A stretch of 64,000 nt of DNA, taken from NCBI GenBank assembly GCA_944384745.1, contig CALWUO010000003.1:62001-126000 (forward strand), written 5' to 3'. Shown in pieces: positions 26,461-37,710 of the stretch; within the stretch, counting starts at the first letter, position 1; the number at the start of each line of letters is the position of its first letter. This stretch comes from an uncultured Butyricicoccus sp. (GTDB lineage: Bacteria > Bacillota > Clostridia > Oscillospirales > Butyricicoccaceae). Below the pieces are notes generated by a model. It did no database searches. It was given only the letters and a program-made list of their open reading frames with translations, and had not been told where the DNA came from. The position numbers and the translations under genes were made by a program.

Positions 26461-26622
26461 ATAAAAGCAGGTATTCTGGCTTAGATATCAACATTTTATG
26501 CAGCCTTCCCGAAAAACCAGTGACAATAATTTGCATAAAACTACATCTTTACAGCGGCGTGACCGCTGGGGATTTGCACCCCATTCCCTTTTAAGCTTAC
26601 AAGTTTTTATAAGCACTTTTAT
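26461..26622 (-). ncRNA. Cobalamin (adenosylcobalamin-type) riboswitch
   Basis: The minus strand carries the conserved core of a B12 riboswitch: GGGAA then GGTGCAAATCCCC, GCGGTCACGCCGCTGT, GTCACTGG, GGGAAGG and the B12 box AGCCAGAATACCTGC. The closing P1 helix pairs ATAAAAG (26616-26622) with CTTTTAT (26461-26467). It lies downstream of a strong promoter and upstream of cbiD, so it should turn off the whole 21-gene operon when cobalamin is abundant. Confidence 0.97.
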
Positions 26623-26639
26623 ACATTCAATTATAAATA

Positions 26640-26668
26640 ATTTTAGACTAAATAAATCCATGTGTCAA
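26640..26668 (-). promoter_or_regulatory. Sigma-A promoter of the cobalamin operon
   Basis: On the minus strand TTGACA (26663-26668), a 17-base spacer and TAAAAT (26640-26645) lie just after the terminator of the nuclease gene and about 10-15 bases before the riboswitch. It is the only good promoter seen for the 20-kb operon. Confidence 0.85.
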
Positions 26669-26696
26669 GAAAAAAACGGATACAAATGTATCCGTT
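26669..26696 (-). terminator. Intrinsic terminator of the nuclease gene
   Basis: On the minus strand AACGGATACA and TGTATCCGTT form a perfect 10-bp stem with a tiny loop, followed by TTTTTTTC, directly after the nuclease stop codon. Confidence 0.92.
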
Positions 26697-26701
26697 AAAA
26701 T

Positions 26702-27613
26702 TTATGGTTTACAAGTTTTACATTTTTCATATCCTTGGTCTAAAAGCGTTTGAATGTCACCTGTATATGTTTGTTTATTTTCTCCCTTTGTATTTGCAAG
26801 ACCGCCACATGTAGGTTTATGAATTTTTTTAGAATTTGTGTTTAATACATATGTGTTTGCATTTTCAGTTGAATTATTAACGTTTGAGTTACTAACATCA
26901 TTATTGGTTGGTGCTTCAGTTGAAAGCCAGTTGTCACCTGTTGCATAATCAATAGTTATTTCAGGTTGATTGTTATAAACATAAACATTAAAACAAATAC
27001 CCTCGCCATCATCTTCAACTGAATATGCTTCCATTTGTACACCACTTGCAACCAAATTATCACCATCATAAATAGGTGTAACTCTATACATTACATGGTT
27101 ATTAGTTTCATGAATATAGTCAGCGACCATATTTTCAAATGGCAACATTCCTTCAACATTCATATATCTAGTACCAGTTATAAGGTTTTTCTCATTAGCA
27201 TTTTCACCCGTGAGCTGATAGCCGATTAAATGACAACGGTTATAAAGATAACGACCATCTACAAGGTTTTTATCATATTCCTTATTTACCCAGCCACTAG
27301 GTTTTACACTGCTTATATCTCCACGCTTTTCAGTAGGCATAATTTCTTGACCTATATTTGCAGTTGCAACTCCACAACGTCCAAGACTATCAAGTTCACT
27401 ATACTCTTCAAAAGCATTTGTATCAAGTGAGCTTGTATCAAAATCAGGTTGGTTATTATTTATTACAACATAAGGTTCACCAGAGAATTCTGGAATTTCG
27501 CTTAAAATATATGAGCTTTGATTTATAGGATTTTCAACAGGAATTATATCACAGCCTGTTAAAACAACAAAGCACATTAAAAGAGCTATAATTTTTTTAA
27601 TTGTATTTAGCAT
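26702..27613 (-). CDS. Secreted DNA/RNA non-specific endonuclease lipoprotein
   Basis: This 303-residue protein begins with a lipoprotein signal peptide (lipobox LTGC, Cys near residue 21), so it should be anchored outside the membrane. The nuclease domain has YNRCHLIGYQL near residue 128, a variant of the DRGH site of NucA/EndA-type nucleases, and NLITGTRYMN near 145 supplies the metal-binding Asn. A Ser/Asn-rich linker follows (about 235-255). The C-terminal 50 residues, with HKPTC and YEKCKTCKP, form an Ada-like Zn-finger-type cap seen in other clostridial nucleases. DNA scavenging or uptake is likely. Its start overlaps the end of the small upstream gene. Confidence 0.88.
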   Translation of the reverse strand: MLNTIKKIIALLMCFVVLTGCDIIPVENPINQSSYILSEIPEFSGEPYVVINNNQPDFDTSSLDTNAFEEYSELDSLGRCGVATANIGQEIMPTEKRGDISSVKPSGWVNKEYDKNLVDGRYLYNRCHLIGYQLTGENANEKNLITGTRYMNVEGMLPFENMVADYIHETNNHVMYRVTPIYDGDNLVASGVQMEAYSVEDDGEGICFNVYVYNNQPEITIDYATGDNWLSTEAPTNNDVSNSNVNNSTENANTYVLNTNSKKIHKPTCGGLANTKGENKQTYTGDIQTLLDQGYEKCKTCKP

Positions 27614-27999
27614 TTAACATAAATCTCCCTTGTTATTTTTTCATGTGATTTGCCCGAAAATTCACAACTTGACTCTAATTTAAAATTTGTGATATTAAAC
27701 TTTTTATCTGATGGATAATGTCTATTCCATAGATATTTAATTATTTTAGTTATATTTTGCGGTATATCATCAGGATTTTCAATAAAAATATAACTATCAT
27801 TTGATAAATTATCAAATTTTTCACATATTTCTGGTTTAAACTCAAAATTATTAAATAATTTTGATGTATATTCGGTACAATATAATTTATTTTCACCTAC
27901 AATTTTAATTAAATCAGTTATGACAAATGCATCTCTACTTTGACGTCTATTATTAAACATCATTCCGTTTCTATCATCTGTACACACTATTAAAATCAA
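27607..27999 (-). CDS. Small conserved clostridial protein of unknown function
   Basis: The protein has about 130 residues and starts MILIVCTDDRNGMMFNNRRQS if a TTG at 27999 is used; AGTAGGTG lies 6 bases before it, and a GTG three codons earlier is an alternative. I recall relatives in Clostridia with the same N-terminus (VCxDDxNGMxFNxRRQSxD) and a KWNR-like IIKYLWNRHYPSD segment near residue 90. Some are labelled ribonuclease Z, but no HxHxDH metal site is present, so that name looks wrong. There is no signal peptide or membrane segment. The stop overlaps the nuclease start, so the two are co-transcribed. Function unknown. Confidence 0.75.
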   Translation of the reverse strand: MILIVCTDDRNGMMFNNRRQSRDAFVITDLIKIVGENKLYCTEYTSKLFNNFEFKPEICEKFDNLSNDSYIFIENPDDIPQNITKIIKYLWNRHYPSDKKFNITNFKLESSCEFSGKSHEKITREIYVKC

Positions 28000-28027
28000 T
28001 AGATACACCTACTTAAATTATCATGAT

Positions 28028-28059
28028 AAAAAACGAGCAGAGGAATTTAACTCTGCCCG
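28028..28059 (-). terminator. Intrinsic terminator of the ligA-gatCAB operon
   Basis: After gatB the minus strand shows CGGGCAGAG and CTCTGCTCG pairing with one mismatch around an 8-base loop, followed by TTTTTT. Confidence 0.9.
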
Positions 28060-28068
28060 TAAAATTTA

Positions 28069-29502
28069 TTATAGTTTTGCAAGCTCCTCAGCTAGTAATT
28101 TGTTAATAATTTGAGGGTTACCCTGTCCCTTAGAAGCTTTCATACACTGACCAACTAAGAAACCAGTAACATTTTTCTTACCAGCCTTATAATCTTCAAT
28201 AGACTTTGGATTAGCTTCAAGCACCTGCTTAACAATAGCTAAAATTGCACCTTCATCAGATACCTGCTTTAAGCCTAGACGTTCGACAATTTGTTCTGCG
28301 GTTTCATCAGTTTCAAATAGCTGAATAAGAACTTTTTTACCTGCTGCACCAGAAATTGTGCCAGCATCAATTAGACAAATTAAATCGACTAATTTTTCAG
28401 CATTCATTTTAGTGTTTTCAAGTTCAAGTTCTTTATCATTTAGATATTTTGAAATATCAGATAAAATCCAGTTAGCGGCTGCTTTTGGCTTAACCTTTCC
28501 AGAAACTGCTGCTGCATCTAGTAGGCTTGCTTTAGCATAAGAGTCCATAAGTTGACGAGCTTCCATTGCAGTCATTCCATATTCATTTAAGTAACGCTCA
28601 TAACGAGAGATTGGCAGTTCTGGAATTTCGCTTTCAATTTGCTTATACCATTCATCATCAATTTCAACAGCAATTAGGTCTGGGTCTGGGAAATAGCGGT
28701 AATCTTGAGCATCTTCTTTGGTACGCATTACGGTGTTTTTCAGTTTAACATCGTCCCAACGACGGGTTTCTTGCTGAATAGTTCCGCCATTTTCAACAAC
28801 TTCAATCTGACGAGCAACTTCATAATCAATAGCACGAACAGCACCAGAGAAAGTATTTATATTTTTCATTTCTACACGAGTTCCAAACTCAGTAGAACCT
28901 TCTGGACGGATAGAAACGTTAACATCACAACGGATAGAGCCTTCTTCCATCTTACAGTCACAAATATCAAGATAAGACAGAGTTGTTTTAATCATCTCTA
29001 AAAATTCCTTAGCCTCAGCAGAGGAATGTAAATCTGGCTTTGTTACCATTTCGATAAGTGGCACACCGCAACGGTTAAAGTCAACAACAGTTCCATCAAT
29101 TTCATCATGTAATAGTTTGCCAGCATCTTCTTCAAAGTGAATACGTTCTAAACGGCAAGATTTCTTTTCACCATTAACATAGAAGAAAACTTCACCATTT
29201 TCACAGATAGGAACATCAAACTGTGAAATCTGATAAGCTTTAGGCAAATCAGGATAAAAATAGTTTTTGCGGTCAGCCTTACATAAACGGTTTACAGTAC
29301 AACCAGTAGCCAGTCCCATTTTAGCCGCATAGTGTACTACCTGCTTATTTAAAACAGGAAGTGCACCTGGCATACCAGTACAAACTGGGCAAGTATGAGT
29401 ATTTATATCAGCACCAAATTTTGCTGAACAAGAACAGTAAATTTTGCTTTCGGTGGATAACTCAGCATGCACCTCAAGACCAATGACTGCTTCATATTTC
29501 AT
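28069..29502 (-). CDS. gatB: Asp/Glu-tRNA(Asn/Gln) amidotransferase subunit B
   Basis: This 477-residue subunit binds the mischarged tRNA and activates the glutamyl or aspartyl side chain with ATP. GLEVHAELST opens the kinase-like core. CSCSAKFGADINTHTCPVC (about residues 23-41) is the zinc site, and the C-terminal helical and YqeY-like tail ends in GQCMKASKGQGNP. The length is typical. gatA lies 18 bases upstream. The complex indicates that at least Gln-tRNA or Asn-tRNA is made by the indirect route. Confidence 0.97.
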   Translation of the reverse strand: MKYEAVIGLEVHAELSTESKIYCSCSAKFGADINTHTCPVCTGMPGALPVLNKQVVHYAAKMGLATGCTVNRLCKADRKNYFYPDLPKAYQISQFDVPICENGEVFFYVNGEKKSCRLERIHFEEDAGKLLHDEIDGTVVDFNRCGVPLIEMVTKPDLHSSAEAKEFLEMIKTTLSYLDICDCKMEEGSIRCDVNVSIRPEGSTEFGTRVEMKNINTFSGAVRAIDYEVARQIEVVENGGTIQQETRRWDDVKLKNTVMRTKEDAQDYRYFPDPDLIAVEIDDEWYKQIESEIPELPISRYERYLNEYGMTAMEARQLMDSYAKASLLDAAAVSGKVKPKAAANWILSDISKYLNDKELELENTKMNAEKLVDLICLIDAGTISGAAGKKVLIQLFETDETAEQIVERLGLKQVSDEGAILAIVKQVLEANPKSIEDYKAGKKNVTGFLVGQCMKASKGQGNPQIINKLLAEELAKL

Positions 29503-29520
29503 TTTTATTTATCCTCCTAA

Positions 29521-30990
29521 TTACAGCTCTGCAATAATATTTTTTAGACCAGATGCCTGTTCAAAAGCGTAACCAGCATTAAGCAAAGTTTGCTCGCCAA
29601 AACGTGGACCAATAAGCTGCATACCAATAGGCATTTTATTGCTATCAAAACCGCAAGGTTGAACCATAGCTGGCAGACCTGCAATATTTACAGAAACTGT
29701 GCATATATCACCTGCATACATTTCAAGTGGATTTGTAGTTTTAGAACCGATTTCATAAGCGGTTGTAGGTGCAACTGGTGTTAAAATTGCATCACATTTT
29801 TCAAAAGCACTTGCAAATTCAGCTTTAATTTTACGCTGTGCTGCACGAGCCTTTTTATAATAAGCATCATAATAACCAGAAGATAATACATAAGTGCCAA
29901 GCATAATGCGACGCTGAACTTCTTCACCAAAGCCCTCTGAACGGGATTTAGTATAGAGAGCAATTAAATCTTCATCAGCGTTTGGAGTACGATAACCATA
30001 TTTAACACCATCAAAACGTGCAAGGTTAGATGATGCCTCAGCAGATGATAAAATATAGTAAATTGGCAGTGCATACTCAGAGAGTGGCAGAGAGATTTCA
30101 AAAACTTCTGCACCTAAAGATTTATATGTTTCAGCTGCAGCTAAAACATTTTTGCGAACTTCTTCGGAAATACCTTCACCAAAATACTCTTTAGGAAGAC
30201 CAATTTTTTTGCCTTTCATATCAGCATTTAGGTTTGCACGGGTAGTTCCTTCAAATGGAGTTTTAATAGAAGTTGAATCATGTTTAGGGTCATGTGCAGT
30301 TATAGCATCAAATAACATAGCTGTATCTTCAACTGAACGACCAAATGGACCAATCTGGTCAAGTGAAGATGCAAAAGCAATAAGACCATAACGAGAAACT
30401 GCACCATAAGTTGGTTTTAGACCAACAACGCCACAGAAAGAAGCTGGTTGACGAATAGAGCCGCCAGTATCAGAGCCAAGTGAAAGAGGCACTTCACCAG
30501 CCGCAACAACAGCCGCAGAACCACCAGAAGAACCGCCTGGAACTTTGCTTAGATTATGAGGGTTATGAGTTGGGTGCATACCAGAGTTTTCACATGAAGA
30601 ACCCATTGCGAATTCGTCCATATTAGCTTTACCAGTCATAACAATATCATGAGCTGCTAACTTTTCCATAACTGTTGCATTATATGGAGGATTAAAGTTA
30701 TAAAGCATTTTAGATGCACAAGTTGTTAAAGTGCCTTTTGTACAGATATTATCTTTAATAGCAACTGGGATACCAGCTAAATCTGAAAGTTCTTCACCTG
30801 CTGCACGTTTAGCATCAACAGCTTCAGCCTGCTTGCGAGCAGTGTCAGCGGTTAAAGTAATATAGCCTTGTACTTTGCTTTCAACAGCCTCAGTACGAGC
30901 TAAAATATCATTTGTAAGTTCTACAGCACTGATTTCTTTAGCTTTAAGCATAGAAGAAAGTTCCGTGGCTGTTTTTTTAAATAATTCCAT
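29521..30990 (-). CDS. gatA: Asp/Glu-tRNA(Asn/Gln) amidotransferase subunit A
   Basis: This amidase of about 489 residues releases ammonia from glutamine for GatB. The Lys-cisSer-Ser triad is visible: VAIKDNIC near residue 75, GGSSGGSAA near 150 and GSDTGGSIRQPASFCG near 171. I chose MELFKKTATEL at 30990, which follows GAGGTGAAAAAA, rather than a GTG three codons earlier that lies inside the ribosome binding site. It is the middle gene of gatC-gatA-gatB. Confidence 0.97.
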   Translation of the reverse strand: MELFKKTATELSSMLKAKEISAVELTNDILARTEAVESKVQGYITLTADTARKQAEAVDAKRAAGEELSDLAGIPVAIKDNICTKGTLTTCASKMLYNFNPPYNATVMEKLAAHDIVMTGKANMDEFAMGSSCENSGMHPTHNPHNLSKVPGGSSGGSAAVVAAGEVPLSLGSDTGGSIRQPASFCGVVGLKPTYGAVSRYGLIAFASSLDQIGPFGRSVEDTAMLFDAITAHDPKHDSTSIKTPFEGTTRANLNADMKGKKIGLPKEYFGEGISEEVRKNVLAAAETYKSLGAEVFEISLPLSEYALPIYYILSSAEASSNLARFDGVKYGYRTPNADEDLIALYTKSRSEGFGEEVQRRIMLGTYVLSSGYYDAYYKKARAAQRKIKAEFASAFEKCDAILTPVAPTTAYEIGSKTTNPLEMYAGDICTVSVNIAGLPAMVQPCGFDSNKMPIGMQLIGPRFGEQTLLNAGYAFEQASGLKNIIAEL

Positions 30991-31005
30991 TTTTTTCACC
31001 TCAAT

Positions 31006-31293
31006 TTATTCCACAACACGTGGTACTGCAACGCCACCAGCCTGAAAATCAGGTGCGTTTGGAGCAATAAGCTCTTCTGGGGTGTATTCTTGCACCGCTA
31101 TATCTTCATGGAACGCATTTTTACGTTCTGTGTCGATTACATCGGTAATATCATCTAAATTAAGCCCTTGTAGCTGGTCTACCATTGCAACAATGCCTTG
31201 CATATCCGCTGCCAAGTGTTCAAATTTCTCGCCACTGATATCCAGTCTTGCGAGCTTTGCGATATGTTCAATTTCTTTTCTTTCGATTGCCAT
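31006..31293 (-). CDS. gatC: Asp/Glu-tRNA(Asn/Gln) amidotransferase subunit C
   Basis: This 95-residue protein is the small subunit that wraps around and stabilises GatA. The N-terminal IEHIAKLARLDISGEK and the tail APDFQAGGVAVPRVVE are diagnostic. The start follows AGGAGGTTTTAAGAT. ligA ends 37 bases upstream without a clear terminator, so gatCAB is probably in one operon with ligA. Confidence 0.96.
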   Translation of the reverse strand: MAIERKEIEHIAKLARLDISGEKFEHLAADMQGIVAMVDQLQGLNLDDITDVIDTERKNAFHEDIAVQEYTPEELIAPNAPDFQAGGVAVPRVVE

Positions 31294-31330
31294 ATCTTAA
31301 AACCTCCTGTTTATATATAGATAAAAACAT

Positions 31331-33369
<2,039 letters not shown>

Positions 33370-33390
33370 GTACTAATTTATTATATTGTG

Positions 33391-34788
33391 TTATTTCAAT
33401 GCCATTTTAACTTTTTTTAGTTTTTCATCTGAGAAAGGTGGATAGATAAGACCAAGTTTTAATTTTGTTGTTTTTTGCAAAATACTTCTAGTATGTGAAA
33501 AAGCATAAAAGCTGTGAATACCGTGATAATTTCCTATCCCAGAAGTTCCAACACCCCCAAATGGAAGATTTGGATTAATAATATGGCTAATAGTATCATT
33601 AACTGAAACGCCACCCGATAATGTCTGATTTATAATTTGTTCTATTTTTTCTTTATTTTCGCTGAAAATATAAAGTGCCAGTGGTTTTGGATTGGAATTT
33701 ATGTAAGATATTGCCTGCTCTAAATTTGTATATTCTATTACAGGTAAAATTGGACCAAACAATTCTTCCTGCATACAAGCCGCCTCCATATTCTTAGGAC
33801 ATAAAACAGTAGGCTCAATATATCTTTGTAATTCATCAACCGTTCCACCAAAAAAGATATACTCTTTATCTTTTTCTAAAATAGTTTTTAAACGTTGTAT
33901 ATGACGTTGATTTACAATTCTACCAAAATCCTTACTTGTTTTAGTGTTTTCTCCATAAAACTCTTTAAGAACTGTTTTTAGCTTTTTTAAAAATTCTGTT
34001 TTCATTTCTTTTGGTACAAAAACATAGTCTGGTGCAACACAGGTCTGACCAGCATTCATTAATTTACCCCATAAAATTCTCTGACAAGTTATATCTAAAT
34101 TTGCACTTTTTTCAATAATAACTGGGCTTTTTCCTCCAAGTTCTAATGTAACAGGGATTAACTGTTGTGCAGCAGCTTGCATAACAATTCGTCCAACTGC
34201 CACACTTCCTGTAAAAAAGATATTGTCAAAGCCTGCATGGAGCAGTAAGGTATTATTTTCAATACCACCATCAATACAAGTAACATAATTTGGTTCAAAT
34301 GCTTTAGAAATAATACGCATTGTCACAGCGGATACATTTGGTGTTAATTCTGATGGGCTTAATACAACACAGTTTCCAGCCGCAATAGCACCAATAAGCG
34401 GCTCAATTAACAGTTGAAATGGATAATTATAAGGACCAATAATATAGACACACCCATATGGCTGCCTAATAACTTTGCTTTTTGATGGCATTATATAAAT
34501 TGGTGTTTTTTGCTTTTTGGGTTTCATCCATTTTTTTAGATGACGGATTGTATGAGTAATGCTAGATAAAATAAATCCAATCTCTGATGTATAACTTTCA
34601 AAACTACTCTTTCCAAGGTCAGCATAGAGTGCTTGTTCAAGCTCAGACTGATTATCCAAAATTATCTGCTTTAATCTTGTAAGTTGTTTAATTCGGAATT
34701 CATATGGGCGTGTATGCCCCTGTGCAAAATACTGTTTTTGTGCATTCAACAGTTGGTTAATCTCCTGTGCAGTAAATTGTCTGGACAT
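33391..34788 (-). CDS. NAD(P)-dependent aldehyde dehydrogenase
   Basis: This protein of about 465 residues belongs to the class 3/fatty aldehyde-like ALDH family (YwdH, AlkH type). The cofactor and substrate residues are in place: IGPYNYPFQLLIEP near residue 110, FFTGSVAVGR near 190, the general base Glu of LELGGKSP near 211, the nucleophilic Cys of MNAGQTCVAPDY near 245, and EELFGPILPV near 335. The substrate cannot be read from sequence. I chose MSRQFTAQEINQ at 34788, preceded by CAGGAGGATTTT. The longer ORF starts inside the promoter, so it is unlikely. It is a single-gene unit divergent from the two-component system. Confidence 0.9.
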   Translation of the reverse strand: MSRQFTAQEINQLLNAQKQYFAQGHTRPYEFRIKQLTRLKQIILDNQSELEQALYADLGKSSFESYTSEIGFILSSITHTIRHLKKWMKPKKQKTPIYIMPSKSKVIRQPYGCVYIIGPYNYPFQLLIEPLIGAIAAGNCVVLSPSELTPNVSAVTMRIISKAFEPNYVTCIDGGIENNTLLLHAGFDNIFFTGSVAVGRIVMQAAAQQLIPVTLELGGKSPVIIEKSANLDITCQRILWGKLMNAGQTCVAPDYVFVPKEMKTEFLKKLKTVLKEFYGENTKTSKDFGRIVNQRHIQRLKTILEKDKEYIFFGGTVDELQRYIEPTVLCPKNMEAACMQEELFGPILPVIEYTNLEQAISYINSNPKPLALYIFSENKEKIEQIINQTLSGGVSVNDTISHIINPNLPFGGVGTSGIGNYHGIHSFYAFSHTRSILQKTTKLKLGLIYPPFSDEKLKKVKMALK

Positions 34789-34825
34789 AAAATCCTCCTG
34801 AATAGATTCGGTATATTTTGCTCCT

Positions 34826-34854
34826 ATTGTATAATTGAAAAAAGTCAATGTCAA
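34826..34854 (-). promoter_or_regulatory. Sigma-A promoter of the aldehyde dehydrogenase gene
   Basis: On the minus strand TTGACA (34849-34854), a 17-base spacer and TACAAT (34826-34831) precede the gene by about 40 bases. Confidence 0.85.
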
Positions 34855-34870
34855 TCTTATTAAATACAGT

Positions 34871-34931
34871 ATCTTAAAAAAATCTTAATAATTTAGCTAC
34901 TTTGTTTTTAAAAATATATATGTAATAATAT
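34871..34931 (+). promoter_or_regulatory. Candidate promoter and 11-bp-period repeat upstream of the response regulator
   Basis: ATCTTA occurs at 34871 and again at 34882, an 11-base period typical of tandem sites bound by OmpR/PhoB-family regulators. A weak plus-strand promoter (TTGTTT at 34902, TAATAT at 34926, 18-base spacer) lies just downstream. Autoregulation by the neighbouring regulator is an inference. Confidence 0.35.
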
Positions 34932-34963
34932 GTATAGCGAAAAGGAAAAAGGGAGTGTTAAAA

Positions 34964-35659
34964 ATGTATAAAATACTTGTTTGTGATGATGATAAAGACA
35001 TTGTTTCAGCACTTAAAATATATTTGTCCGCTGAAAATTATGAAGTCTTAACCGCTTATAACGGTTTAGAGGTTTTAGAAATCTTAAAAACACAAGAAGT
35101 ACATTTATGTCTTATGGATATAATGATGCCAGAACTTGATGGGATTGCAACAACTGCCAAACTTCGTGAAGAATACAATATTCCTGTTATATTACTTACA
35201 GCAAAATCTGAAGATACAGATAAAATTTTAGGTTTGACTATTGGTGCTGATGATTATGTAACAAAACCATTTAATCCAGTTGAAGTTGTAGCAAGGGTTA
35301 AAAGTCAAATAAGACGTTATACAATGCTTGGAGCAATGCCAAAGCCACAAAGCAATATTTTAACATTTGGAGGGGTTTCTTTAGATGATGATAGTAAACA
35401 AGTAACTGTTGATGGTGAAATTGTAAATTTAACACCGATTGAATTTAACATTTTATCACTTCTTATGCATAATGCAGGAAAAGTTTATTCATCAAATCAA
35501 ATATACAATGAAGTCTGGAAAGACAAAATTTATTCAGGTTCTGACGCAACAGTAGCAGTTCATATTAGACATTTAAGAGAAAAAATTGAAATTAACCCTG
35601 CTGAACCTAGATATTTAAAAGTTGTTTGGGGACAAGGTTATAAATTTAGTATTGAGTAA
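34964..35659 (+). CDS. OmpR/PhoB-family response regulator
   Basis: This protein of about 231 residues has a receiver domain (1-120) with the acidic pocket CDDD, the phosphoacceptor Asp of LMDIMMPELDG near residue 52 and the conserved Lys of DDYVTKPF near 102. A C-terminal winged-helix DNA-binding domain follows (about 130-230, ending VWGQGYKFSIE). I chose ATG at 34964, 8 bases after GGGAG; the GTG three codons earlier overlaps that site. It is followed by its kinase gene after 19 bases. The signal and targets are unknown. Confidence 0.93.
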   Translation: MYKILVCDDDKDIVSALKIYLSAENYEVLTAYNGLEVLEILKTQEVHLCLMDIMMPELDGIATTAKLREEYNIPVILLTAKSEDTDKILGLTIGADDYVTKPFNPVEVVARVKSQIRRYTMLGAMPKPQSNILTFGGVSLDDDSKQVTVDGEIVNLTPIEFNILSLLMHNAGKVYSSNQIYNEVWKDKIYSGSDATVAVHIRHLREKIEINPAEPRYLKVVWGQGYKFSIE

Positions 35660-35678
35660 AAGAAAGGCAGTTTTTATT

Positions 35679-37703
35679 ATGAAAATTTATTCTAAACCAG
35701 TAAAAATAGTTGCACTTTTAATACTTACTATAAGTATAATAGTTGCTGGTGTGTTTTCAACTTTTGTTAGTTTAGCAGCTAATTTAGGTTGTTATTCAGA
35801 TGACCAAACATGGTATGATAACTCTATTGTTTGGGATATACAAAGTAGACAAATTCATTTTGCTGACCAATGGTATGATTATTACCAGAAACAACAAACA
35901 GGTGCACTTTCATTATCTGAACAGAATGATTTTAATATATATACAGAACAATTAGTAAAATCTAGTGTAGGTATGATACGTGTTGATAATCTAGGTAATA
36001 AAACACCTATTGCAGGTTTTCATTATATAGAAAACTCTGGAATAAATGAATATGAAAAATTACCAGATAGAATTTCAAATGATGAATACTATTATGAAAT
36101 GTATTTTAACACTAATTCTGATGTAAATGATAACTATAAAAAAGCATATGATACTTTTAATAATTTTTTGCCAAACCGCTATAATTATTTAATTTACATT
36201 GGTATTTCAACTGTCATTTGTTTTATTGCTTATATTATTTTGCTCATTGGTTCAGCTAGAAATTCAAATACAGGTGAACTTGAAGTTAAATATATACACA
36301 AAATACCATTTGATGTACTGACAATTTTTATATTGCCAATATTTATTGGAATTTTTGCCTTAATTTTTGAAGAAATATATTATAATTTAGATGAACTATA
36401 TTTATTTATATATGGTATAGCCGTATCATGTGTTATTGGAATATTTGCTCTTTGTTTAGCGTGGTTTCATACATTTGTTGCAAGAATTAAGACTAAAACA
36501 CTTATCAAGTCCACACTATGTTATAAAATTTTAAGATGGTTATTTGATAAATCTAAATATGCATTTTTTAAAGTTAAAGATACTGCAAAAATCAGTGATA
36601 TAAATTTAGAGGATAAAAAAAACAATCTAAATGAATTTTATGAGAAATGTAGTAATAATTTAAAATCAGCAAATATTAAAGGAAAAGCTGGCACATTATA
36701 TAATAATATAACGAGTGGTATGAGTATCACAGCAAAAATTTATTTATTATTTATACCTTTTATATTATTATTTGAGTTATTTGTTGTTTTGCTTATTAAT
36801 TCATTATTTTTAGGTTTTATATTTTTAATCTTAGATGTACTAATTTTTATAAAAATCAATAAAATTTGTTTGCAACTAACAGAGATAAAAAACGCAGGTG
36901 AACATTTAGCACATGGCGATTTAGACTATAAAATATCAGTTGATACTTTTAAAGGCGAGCTTTTAAATCATGCAGAAAACTTAAATAAAATTTCTGATGG
37001 AATGACAGTTGCAGTTGAAGAACGTCTAAAAAGTGAACGAATGAGATATGAATTACTTACAAATGTATCACACGATATTAAAACTCCTCTAACTTCTATT
37101 ATAAATTATGTAGATTTATTAAAATCGCAGCCTGTTTCCACTAAAGAGGCTGAAGAATATATTGAAGTTTTAGACCGACAATCAGTGAAATTAAAAAAAT
37201 TAATAACTGATTTAATAGAAGTTAGTAAAGCTACAACTGGAAATATAACAGTTAATGCAGTACAAATGGAGGTTAAGGAGTTATTAGCTCAATGTATTGG
37301 TGAATATGACTCACGTTTTAAGGAAAAAAAACTTGAAATAGTGATGAATACTCCCGATGAACCTGTATCAATAGTTGCAGATGGTCGATTACTTTGGAGG
37401 GTTTTTGATAATCTTTTAGGTAATATCGTAAAGTATGCAATGCCAAACACAAGAGTTTATATTGATTTAACTAATAAATTTGATACAGTTATAATAACAC
37501 TAAAAAACATATCCCAAACCAGACTTAATATTAAAGCTAATGAACTTATGGAAAGGTTTGTCCGTGGAGATGCGTCAAGAACAACAGAAGGAAGTGGATT
37601 GGGGCTATCAATAGCACAAAGCTTAACCGAACTTATGAAAGGTCAATTTTCTATTGAAATTGATGGAGATTTATTTAAAATAACCTTAAAATTTAACAAA
37701 TAA
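35679..37703 (+). CDS. Membrane sensor histidine kinase
   Basis: This protein of about 674 residues starts at MKIYSKPVK, after AAAGAAAGGCAG. One membrane segment (about 10-34) is followed by an extracytoplasmic domain to about 168, then three membrane segments (about 170-268), a charged linker, and two more (about 370-415). A HAMP-like stretch (EIKNAGEHLAHGDLDYKI) leads to the HisKA H-box NVSHDIKTPLTS and the ATPase N-box FDNLLGNIVKYAM with GSGLGLSIAQSL. The H-box Asp replaces the more common Glu, as in many clostridial kinases. It pairs with the regulator just upstream. The six-segment layout is unusual for the PhoR-type class. Confidence 0.92.
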   Translation: MKIYSKPVKIVALLILTISIIVAGVFSTFVSLAANLGCYSDDQTWYDNSIVWDIQSRQIHFADQWYDYYQKQQTGALSLSEQNDFNIYTEQLVKSSVGMIRVDNLGNKTPIAGFHYIENSGINEYEKLPDRISNDEYYYEMYFNTNSDVNDNYKKAYDTFNNFLPNRYNYLIYIGISTVICFIAYIILLIGSARNSNTGELEVKYIHKIPFDVLTIFILPIFIGIFALIFEEIYYNLDELYLFIYGIAVSCVIGIFALCLAWFHTFVARIKTKTLIKSTLCYKILRWLFDKSKYAFFKVKDTAKISDINLEDKKNNLNEFYEKCSNNLKSANIKGKAGTLYNNITSGMSITAKIYLLFIPFILLFELFVVLLINSLFLGFIFLILDVLIFIKINKICLQLTEIKNAGEHLAHGDLDYKISVDTFKGELLNHAENLNKISDGMTVAVEERLKSERMRYELLTNVSHDIKTPLTSIINYVDLLKSQPVSTKEAEEYIEVLDRQSVKLKKLITDLIEVSKATTGNITVNAVQMEVKELLAQCIGEYDSRFKEKKLEIVMNTPDEPVSIVADGRLLWRVFDNLLGNIVKYAMPNTRVYIDLTNKFDTVIITLKNISQTRLNIKANELMERFVRGDASRTTEGSGLGLSIAQSLTELMKGQFSIEIDGDLFKITLKFNK

Positions 37704-37710
37704 TAAATAA

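Noticed and set aside
26461..26660. Small plus-strand ORF across the riboswitch (66 residues)
   Set aside because: The sequence is the reverse complement of conserved riboswitch structure; no coding signal.
27607..27999. Ribonuclease Z as the product of the small gene
   Set aside because: The HxHxDH zinc motif and the length of RNase Z are absent.
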